DNA of 64,000 bases from contig NZ_CP017014.1 of assembly GCF_001767395.1 (NCBI RefSeq), positions 558,001 through 622,000 of the forward strand, written 5' to 3'. Made by a program: the position numbers and the translations under genes. The stretch's first letter is position 1. The number at the start of each line of letters is the position of its first letter. The stretch is from Rhodococcus sp. WMMA185 (lineage in GTDB: Bacteria > Actinomycetota > Actinomycetes > Mycobacteriales > Mycobacteriaceae). Positions 58,255-64,000 of the stretch are shown one piece after another. The notes beneath the pieces are model-generated. The model made no database searches. It was given only the letters and a program-made list of their open reading frames with translations, and was not told the DNA's origin.

Positions 58255-59054
58255 CTAGCCTGCTCAGCGCTGCGGTCCACGATCCTCGCGTCGAGTTCCG
58301 GTGCACCGAGAATGGCCTCCGCCACGGCGTTGTCCCCTCCCAGGTAGGTCGCAGTGCTGTCGACCCAAGACCCAAGACACCAGCGCCGGTCCTCGGGCCA
58401 CACGAACGAAGGAACAATCCCTTCCGGAGTAAACGTGGAGAACTCGGACAGCGGGCCTGACCAAAGGTGATAACGCAGCTCATGTGGTAAAAGAAGTATC
58501 CCCTCGCTGGGGATATCAAACGCCAGCCGGGTCGCACGCGAAGTCGAGGAACGTCGCCCAAAATCCGCCCATCCCTCCCACACTGCAAAGTGGCAGATCT
58601 GGCCCTTTGTCAGGTACTCGAGGGCATCCACGAGTATGGGTGCCCGAACAATCCCTGTTTCCTCGGTCGGTTCGACAAGCTCCGGATATTGCACACGCGT
58701 TCGGGGAATCTCCAGGCACAGCCGATACCGGCGCGGCACTACCGCTCCAACACTGGATCTTTGATCGAGTTCATCAATCAACCACCGGCCCGCCTCGTCG
58801 GTCTCTTCCCACTTCGGGTGCACCCGCCCTGCCTCTGGTCCCATCACACAAATGTGCCCCAAAGCTGCAGCAATCCAGAGCAGGTGACCGGTTCTCGATT
58901 CTGAGTTCCGCGCTACCGCCATGAGTACACATGCCCTTTTGTCCTGTGGGTCCCCCTCCACCAGTCCCCAGCGCCAGGAGGTGATGGTGTGGGGCTGTCC
59001 TGTAGGACGATCGGCAACCAGGACTGAACAAGACGAGAACCGTCGATAGGCCAC
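58251..59054 (-). CDS. Protein of unknown function (267 residues), first gene of the operon
   Basis: A soluble protein with a mixed alpha/beta pattern. The C-terminal part contains [20 protein letters not shown] followed by [18 protein letters not shown]. Similar WPEDRxW...DSTYxGG segments occur, as far as I recall, in many uncharacterised actinobacterial proteins, sometimes near toxins or nucleases. The GTG start gives [15 protein letters not shown]; a later start near residue 44 ([13 protein letters not shown]) is possible. It is divergent from the histidine-phosphatase-like gene with 57 bp between starts, so promoters must be very compact. Confidence 0.65.
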   Translation of the reverse strand: MAYRRFSSCSVLVADRPTGQPHTITSWRWGLVEGDPQDKRACVLMAVARNSESRTGHLLWIAAALGHICVMGPEAGRVHPKWEETDEAGRWLIDELDQRSSVGAVVPRRYRLCLEIPRTRVQYPELVEPTEETGIVRAPILVDALEYLTKGQICHFAVWEGWADFGRRSSTSRATRLAFDIPSEGILLLPHELRYHLWSGPLSEFSTFTPEGIVPSFVWPEDRRWCLGSWVDSTATYLGGDNAVAEAILGAPELDARIVDRSAEQAR

Positions 59055-59111
59055 ACTTGTGACACGTCCACACTGTTGTTAGGGCCCTACCGGCAAGAGA
59101 GGAACGCACAG

Positions 59112-59741
59112 GTGCGCAATCTGTACGTCGTCGCTCATCCTGAGGCGGCGCATCATGTCGAGGGAGTCGTTGGCGGGTGGCATGATTCACAACTCACGCA
59201 TGACGGCATCCGCGCGGCGGTCTCCATCGCCGAGGCGCTGCGGGCCAGAATCCCCGACCAGGCCCAGGTTGAGGTGATTTCCTCAGACTTGCAGCGGGCG
59301 GAACGGGCAGCCACGGAAATGGCCAACCCGTTCGGCGTGAAACCGATCCTGGATAGCAGACTGCGAGAGAAGTCATATGGGGACGCAGACGGAAGACCGC
59401 AGGAGTGGCTGGATCAACGATTCGTCCCGCCGCCAGCGATTGGGGATCGGATGGGGCACGATGAGGGTTTGTCGGGCGCCGAGACCAAGGCAGTGTTCGC
59501 GCAGCGCTTCTACCAGGCGATGGACGAGATCTTGCAGCGGCCTTGCGAACATCAGATCATCGTGACCCACGGGTTCGCCTTAACCTTTGTGGTGGCATCC
59601 TGGATCAGGATGCCGATAGGAGCGCTTGGTTACGTCAACTTTCGGGCGCCCCCTGGCAGCATCACCACGCTGCGCGAAGATGACTTCTTCCGCAACCGCC
59701 AGGTCATCAGTCTGAGTGATAGTCGCCATCTCGACTCGTAG
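59112..59741 (+). CDS. Histidine-phosphatase-superfamily protein with altered RHG motif
   Basis: A 209-residue phosphoglycerate-mutase-like protein. The catalytic N-terminal motif normally reads RHG; here it is VVAHPEA (about 6-12), keeping the histidine but losing the arginine and glycine. The other superfamily signatures are present: [15 protein letters not shown] (about 58-72), [14 protein letters not shown] and the second histidine in VTHGFAL. Activity may be weakened or redirected. GTG start with GAGAGGA upstream. Divergent from the unknown operon. Confidence 0.75.
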   Translation: MRNLYVVAHPEAAHHVEGVVGGWHDSQLTHDGIRAAVSIAEALRARIPDQAQVEVISSDLQRAERAATEMANPFGVKPILDSRLREKSYGDADGRPQEWLDQRFVPPPAIGDRMGHDEGLSGAETKAVFAQRFYQAMDEILQRPCEHQIIVTHGFALTFVVASWIRMPIGALGYVNFRAPPGSITTLREDDFFRNRQVISLSDSRHLDS

Positions 59742-59817
59742 CCAGTGGGCAACGACGACGAGCGTGATTACAGTGCGCTCGCGTGACTGGCACTTCGGGG
59801 CGAATCGAGCCGGGGGT

Positions 59818-60555
59818 TTAATGTTGGCCCGGCCCGAGCCCGGCGGTGTGTGCGGCGTCGGCGAGGACGGCCTCGAGCATGGCGGGTGTGAGCCGGCCGG
59901 TGAAGGTGTTCTGCTGGCTGACGTGGTAGCAACCGAACACATGAAGTGGATCTTCGGCGCCCGGATCACCCGGATGAGGGAGTTCGATGTGCGCTCCGTG
60001 CCCGAACGTGGGACGAGGTTTCGGAATCTGCCACCCGGCGTCGTCGAGGACGGGAAGCAGTGCCTGCCAACCGAAGCTGCCGAGCACGACCACCGATCGG
60101 AGGCTTGGCTGAAGGATCTTCAGCTCGGAGTCCAGCCAGTGCCTGCAATTCGCACGTTCGGCCGGCGTCGGCTTGTTCGCGGGCGGCGCACAATGCACCG
60201 GAGACGTGATGCGGACACCGAACAGTTCGAGGCCGTCGCCGCGGTGCGTCGCAGTCGGCTGACTCGCCAGGCCCACGGCGTGGAGTGCGGCGTAGAGGAA
60301 GTCGCCGCTGCGGTCGCCGGTGAACATGCGCCCCGTCCGGTTCGCGCCGTGTGCGGCGGGGGCGAGCCCGACGATCAGCAGGGGTGCATCAGGTGGCCCG
60401 AACCCCGGAACCGGTCGGCCCCAGTATGTTTCGTCTCGGAACGAAGCACGCTTGTCCTGGGCGATCTTCTCACGCCACTCGACGAGGCGGGGGCAGACTC
60501 GGCATTCGATCAGTTCGGCGTCGAGACTGTCGATATCGGTCAGCGGTGTGCCCAC
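59818..60555 (-). CDS. udgB: Family 5 uracil-DNA glycosylase (UdgB)
   Basis: Base-excision repair enzyme of 245 residues that removes uracil and related lesions. The family-5 motif is GLAPAAHGANRTGRMFTGD (about 63-81), where the usual catalytic Asp is replaced by Ala as in UdgB. CRVCPRLVEWREK (about 18-30) gives the first two iron-sulfur cysteines, SPVHCAPPANKPTPAERANC gives the others, and CYHVSQQNTFTGRL is motif III. The GTG start lies inside the 3' end of the upstream PH-domain gene (16-bp overlap), so they are probably one operon. Confidence 0.92.
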   Translation of the reverse strand: MGTPLTDIDSLDAELIECRVCPRLVEWREKIAQDKRASFRDETYWGRPVPGFGPPDAPLLIVGLAPAAHGANRTGRMFTGDRSGDFLYAALHAVGLASQPTATHRGDGLELFGVRITSPVHCAPPANKPTPAERANCRHWLDSELKILQPSLRSVVVLGSFGWQALLPVLDDAGWQIPKPRPTFGHGAHIELPHPGDPGAEDPLHVFGCYHVSQQNTFTGRLTPAMLEAVLADAAHTAGLGPGQH

Positions 60556-62081
60556 ACGTCACCTCCGCCGGGCGTCGCCGACTCGACGAGCGACCATGCC
60601 TGCTCGGCGGGAATGTCGATCACCTCGTATTTGCCGGTACCCGCCGGTGTCGCGGCGATGACCGTGGCGACCCCCGCCCTGCGTTGGAAGAACGTCTGAC
60701 GGACCGTCCACCCGATGATGCCGTCGGACTCGAGGCTGTGCCTGGCGCGGTCGAGCGAACCACTGCGGGTGATCAGCCAGCCCGGGAGCACCGCGTGACC
60801 GAGTCCGCGATACCGGTCCCACGCCAGCGCGGCCCCGCCGATAGCGAGTACGACTATCGCCGACCACGCGAGCGCGGGGACTGCATGTCCCGAGGCCTGT
60901 ACGAGTAGGGCCGCTACGAGAGCGAGTTCGGCGGGGACCAGCCCACGCATGTATCGGCGGCGCTGCGCAGCCGGGCCGTGCTTGGTGAGTGGGGCCGCGA
61001 CTTGGCGGGTGTCGTGAATGACGGCAGCCATGACCCGCTCGGCTTCCGCACGCGGTGCCTGGGGGAGCAGCAGGGAGGACTCCCGTTTCTCGGCGGGCAC
61101 GCCGGTCATGATGGCGTCGAGGCGGGCGCCGCCCGCGAGCCGGAGGAGGAGCGGTTCCCCGAGGGTCGTACCGCGCAGGCGTCGACGGTCCAGTGTGGTC
61201 TGGCGGGTTTCGAGAAGGCCGTGACTGACATGGAGGGTGCGGCCGTTGTCGGTGAGCTTCATGTTGCCGTAGGTGACAAGGTATCGCACGCTGGCCAGTG
61301 CGCTCGCCACGATCAGGAGGACGAGAACGCCCAGGGCGACGGCAACCACGATCCCGAACCGTTCCGCGGATTCGATTCCGTCGGAGATGGTTGTCGATCG
61401 CGCGAAAGTGTCGACGACCCCGTATTGGATTGCCAGGCCTGCGATGGCCGCGATCGTCACCACTCCGGTCGCCGAGAACGGTGCGTAGCGGACCCAACCC
61501 GGGTTCCAGTGCCCGATTTCGTTTGCCGCCGGCTCACGCTCCACCGCGGCCCGCTCGGTGGAGGCGATCGGTTGGCGCGCGAGCAGTGCTGCGCGCAGGT
61601 CGGGAACCAGATGGGAGGAGAGGGCGTTGAGCTCGAACTTCGCTGCGTCGGGTTTGGATCCAACTTGCTGGCCGGTGCCGATCCGGACGACCGACAGCCC
61701 GAGTAGGCGATGCAAGATCCCCGCTTTCACATCGACGGACCGAATTCTGTTGCGGGGAATGGATAGAAGCCGCTTGCGGAAGAGCCCCTGGCGTAGCTGA
61801 ACGTGGACCGGACCGATGCGGTAGCTCGTGGTGAACCAGCGCGAGACGCCATATACGAGGAAGACCACGATCGCGACCAGGACCCACTGGTAGTTTCCGC
61901 TCTGGCTGCCGATCACCAGTGAGATCAGCACCAGGGGCGCAAGTGTGACGATCTCGTTGATGGGGTGCACGAGCAACATCCGCTTGTCGAGGCGGAGCCA
62001 CGGTTGCCCCTGCTCTGCCGCGATAGCCGCCTCGCCCTCGTCTATCGGGGGCGCGACGCCGGGTTCGGGTGTCTGGCTCAC
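60540..62081 (-). CDS. Membrane protein with bacterial PH (bPH2) domains, YdbT-like
   Basis: A 513-residue membrane protein with several bPH2 (DUF304) domains. Pairs of TM helices (about 45-80, 205-275 and 378-420) alternate with soluble PH-like domains: SYRIGPVHVQLRQGLFRKRL (about 86-105), RSVDVKAGILHRLLGLSVVR, LHVSHGLLETRQTTLDRRRL and WLITRSGSLDRARHSLESDG. YdbT-type proteins are paired with a small YdbS-type bPH2 protein, and here the next gene is exactly that. Function unsettled in the literature I recall. GTGA overlap with the upstream gene. Confidence 0.85.
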   Translation of the reverse strand: MSQTPEPGVAPPIDEGEAAIAAEQGQPWLRLDKRMLLVHPINEIVTLAPLVLISLVIGSQSGNYQWVLVAIVVFLVYGVSRWFTTSYRIGPVHVQLRQGLFRKRLLSIPRNRIRSVDVKAGILHRLLGLSVVRIGTGQQVGSKPDAAKFELNALSSHLVPDLRAALLARQPIASTERAAVEREPAANEIGHWNPGWVRYAPFSATGVVTIAAIAGLAIQYGVVDTFARSTTISDGIESAERFGIVVAVALGVLVLLIVASALASVRYLVTYGNMKLTDNGRTLHVSHGLLETRQTTLDRRRLRGTTLGEPLLLRLAGGARLDAIMTGVPAEKRESSLLLPQAPRAEAERVMAAVIHDTRQVAAPLTKHGPAAQRRRYMRGLVPAELALVAALLVQASGHAVPALAWSAIVVLAIGGAALAWDRYRGLGHAVLPGWLITRSGSLDRARHSLESDGIIGWTVRQTFFQRRAGVATVIAATPAGTGKYEVIDIPAEQAWSLVESATPGGGDVWAHR

Positions 62082-62578
62082 GTGGCGTCACCGACATTCG
62101 TTCCCGCGATCTCGGTGAGCCTTGCTACGGTGCGGTCTGCTGTGTCCTGATCGAGGGCCGAGATCGTGACAGCTCCCGCGGACGACGCGGTGGTGACGGT
62201 CACGGTCGCCAATCCCAGCATGCGGTCGATGGGTCCGCGTTCGGTGTCGACGGTCTGCACCCGCGAGATGGGAGCGATCCGGCGCTCCTGGGTGAACCAT
62301 CCGGTGCGGGTGTAGACGGCGGTGTCGCTGATCTCCCACCGATGCACGCGATACCGCCAGAACGGGACGACGGCTATGTGGACGACCGCGAACACGAGCG
62401 TGACTGCGAGAACGGTGAGGTGGATCCAGGCGGCCCACCAGTGGAAGACGAGCGCCAGCGCTTGCACCATGAATACCGGGAGCCACATCAGGGCGGCATT
62501 GATCGCCCACAGCTGTTTGGCTCTGGGGTCGGGCCGCCACGCCGGTTCCGCCATAGTGACGATGCTGGGCTTGGTCAT
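62078..62578 (-). CDS. Small membrane protein with bPH2 domain, YdbS-like
   Basis: A 166-residue partner of the downstream YdbT-like protein. Two TM helices (about 23-44 and 48-66) precede one PH-like domain: YRVHRWEISDTAVYTRTGWF, then RRIAPISRVQTVDTERGPID and LGLATVTVTTASSAGAVTIS. The ATG at 62578 was chosen; a later ATG (62554) and an upstream ATG are also possible, and none has a strong ribosome site. It heads the run YdbS - YdbT - udgB. Confidence 0.82.
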   Translation of the reverse strand: MTKPSIVTMAEPAWRPDPRAKQLWAINAALMWLPVFMVQALALVFHWWAAWIHLTVLAVTLVFAVVHIAVVPFWRYRVHRWEISDTAVYTRTGWFTQERRIAPISRVQTVDTERGPIDRMLGLATVTVTTASSAGAVTISALDQDTADRTVARLTEIAGTNVGDAT

Positions 62579-62663
62579 GCCTTTACTTTGGTCGCACACG
62601 GACATTCTGTCGAGAACCGTCCTATCGTAGGAAGAGCCCCCCGCAGCAATAAGGAGCCCAGCA

Positions 62664-62849
62664 ATGACGTCATTTGATGCGGCCGATTCATCGGAGGTTC
62701 CCGAGGCCGACCGCGTGGAACAGAATCTCACCATCGGCGAGGACGTCCCCGATCAGGTGGGAGACGAGTCGTCGCTGGAAGTGAACGAAGCGGATGCGGC
62801 GGAGCAGAGCCGAGTGGTTCCGGACGATGAGGAATACCCCAGAGAATAG
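62664..62849 (+). CDS. Small acidic protein (61 residues)
   Basis: A highly acidic, probably disordered protein: MTSFDAADSSEVPEADRVEQ, then NLTIGEDVPDQVGDESSLEV and NEADAAEQSRVVPDDEEYPR. The two halves share an E-AD-xEQ pattern (EADRVEQN and EADAAEQS), suggesting an internal duplication. AAGGAG is well placed before the ATG. Small proteins of this style occur in related actinobacteria, and their role is unknown. It lies between the PH-domain genes and fbiC. Confidence 0.7.
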   Translation: MTSFDAADSSEVPEADRVEQNLTIGEDVPDQVGDESSLEVNEADAAEQSRVVPDDEEYPRE

Positions 62850-62913
62850 AACGATCTGCCGCCAAAGGCATGGTGGGTGGCAGTGAGCATCATCGATGGC
62901 GCATGATCGCTGG

Positions 62914-64000
62914 GTGACCAATTCGCCTGAAGAAGCCGGCCCACCCACGATGCTCCCGATGCCGGGTGTCCGGGTGGCAACCCCGTCCGGCGCGTCGGAA
63001 CAGCAAGTGGCACCTTCCTCCTCAGCCATGCGGCGGGCACTGCGGCGAGCCCGCGACGGTGCCACCCTGAACGTGGACGAAGCGACGATTCTGCTGCAAG
63101 CTCGCGGCACAGACCTGGAGGATCTGTGTTCGTCCGCCGGGAAGGTCCGCGATGCGGGACTTCTCGAGGCAGGGCGTCCGAAGTCGGTCACGTATTCGCG
63201 CAAGGTGTTCATCCCGCTGACCCGGCTGTGTCGGGACAAGTGCCACTACTGCACCTTCGTGACGGTGCCGGGCAAGTTGCGAGCAGAGGGTCGCGGAGCG
63301 TATCTCGAGCCGGACGAGGTGCTCGACATTGCTCGTCGAGGTGCCGAACTGGGCTGTAAGGAAGCCCTCTTCACCCTCGGTGATCGCCCCGAGGGCAGGT
63401 GGCCCGACGCCAAGCAGTGGCTCGACGAGCGCGGCTACGATTCGACGCTCGACTACTTGCGGGCCATGTCGATCCGCGTCCTCGAGGAGACCGGACTGCT
63501 GCCCCACCTGAACCCCGGTGTGATGAGCTGGGAGGAGATTTCCCGGCTCAAACCGGTCGCGCCGTCGATGGGGATGATGCTCGAGACCACGTCCGAGCGG
63601 TTGTTCACCGACAAGGGCGAGTGTCATTACGGCAGCCCGGACAAGGATCCCGCGGTGCGGTTGCGCACCCTGACCGACGCGGGTCGATTGAGCGTGCCGT
63701 TCACGACGGGCATTCTGGTCGGCATCGGGGAGACCATACGCGAACGTGCGGAATCGATAATGGCGATTCGGAAGTCACACAAGGCATTCGGGCATGTTCA
63801 GGAAGTGATCGTGCAGAACTTCCTGGCCAAGCCGGACACCGCGATGCGGGATTCACCGGACGCCGGACTCGAGGAGTTCCTCGCGACCATCGCCGTGGCA
63901 CGGCTCCTGCTGGGGCCGGGAATGCGGATCCAATCACCGCCGAACCTGGTGTCGAACACCGAATGCCTGGCATTGCTGGGTGCGGGTGTCGACGACTGGG
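62914..64000 (+). CDS. fbiC: F420 chromophore synthase FbiC, 5' part only
   Basis: Radical-SAM enzyme that makes 7,8-didemethyl-8-hydroxy-5-deazariboflavin, the chromophore of F420. The fused protein has an N-terminal CofG half and a C-terminal CofH half; only about 362 residues of the CofG half lie in the window. The SAM cluster motif is CRDKCHYC (Cys106, Cys110, Cys113). [31 protein letters not shown] and [20 protein letters not shown] closely match FbiC. The GTG at 62914 follows TGG with no clear ribosome site; an in-frame ATG at 62896 is possible. Its place after the mshB region matches mycobacteria. Confidence 0.92.
   Translation, partial: MTNSPEEAGPPTMLPMPGVRVATPSGASEQQVAPSSSAMRRALRRARDGATLNVDEATILLQARGTDLEDLCSSAGKVRDAGLLEAGRPKSVTYSRKVFIPLTRLCRDKCHYCTFVTVPGKLRAEGRGAYLEPDEVLDIARRGAELGCKEALFTLGDRPEGRWPDAKQWLDERGYDSTLDYLRAMSIRVLEETGLLPHLNPGVMSWEEISRLKPVAPSMGMMLETTSERLFTDKGECHYGSPDKDPAVRLRTLTDAGRLSVPFTTGILVGIGETIRERAESIMAIRKSHKAFGHVQEVIVQNFLAKPDTAMRDSPDAGLEEFLATIAVARLLLGPGMRIQSPPNLVSNTECLALLGAGVDDW

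Overview
The window looks like a chromosomal stretch of a high-GC Corynebacteriales actinomycete, most likely Rhodococcus or a close relative such as Nocardia. The taxonomic markers are genes for mycothiol synthesis (mshB), coenzyme F420 synthesis (fbiC), phosphatidylinositol mannoside synthesis (pimE, lpqW) and a complete type I NADH dehydrogenase. Two gene orders match, from memory, the Mycobacterium tuberculosis chromosome: a receiver-domain gene just upstream of nuoA-N (Rv3143 then Rv3145 onward), and pimE - pterin dehydratase - mutT2 - typA - lpqW - mshB - small membrane protein - fbiC (the Rv1159 to Rv1173 block). I saw no rRNA, tRNA, CRISPR array, prophage or insertion sequence.  Layout. 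1-4.9 kb: a minus-strand oxalate pair (oxalyl-CoA decarboxylase and formyl-CoA:oxalate CoA-transferase) divergent from a short-chain and a medium-chain oxidoreductase, with an inverted repeat between them. 5-25 kb: a mixed housekeeping region with a duplicated SOD/CHRD-like lipoprotein, a cutinase-like hydrolase, an EF-G-like GTPase, htpG, a mismatch uracil/thymine glycosylase, a methyltransferase, zapE divergent from a TetR regulator with a palindromic operator between them, a metallo-beta-lactamase-fold hydrolase, class I fumarase, a CPBP protease, an OmpA-like lipoprotein, an amidohydrolase, a ClC channel, an Mrr-type restriction enzyme and a serine beta-lactamase-fold esterase. 25.1-41.7 kb: a receiver protein and the full 14-gene nuoA-N operon, mostly translationally coupled. 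41.9-47.7 kb: a Tat-exported DUF1906 protein, an amino-acid permease, an MFS exporter with a divergent MarR regulator, a serine-isoleucine-glycine nonapeptide-repeat protein and a secreted protein. 48-55.7 kb: the conserved envelope and redox block. 55.7-62.8 kb: an accessory insertion between the Rv1171-like gene and fbiC, holding a HemD-like protein, a compact minus-strand operon of unknown genes with two very small ORFs at its end, an atypical histidine phosphatase, a family-5 uracil-DNA glycosylase, two PH-domain membrane proteins and a small acidic protein. 62.9 kb to the end: the 5' part of fbiC, cut by the window edge.  How the genes work together. The oxalate pair would activate oxalate to oxalyl-CoA and decarboxylate it. 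Nuo feeds NADH electrons to menaquinone, and fumarase belongs to the same central metabolism. PimE adds a mannose to PIMs, and LpqW is known in mycobacteria to balance polar PIMs against lipoarabinomannan. MshB makes the mycothiol precursor. FbiC makes the F420 chromophore. The parts most worth a second look are the unknown operon at 56.5-59.1 kb, the nonapeptide-repeat protein at 46.5-46.8 kb, and several very small ORFs (44.35, 50.0, 56.5 and 56.7 kb) that standard gene calling would miss.
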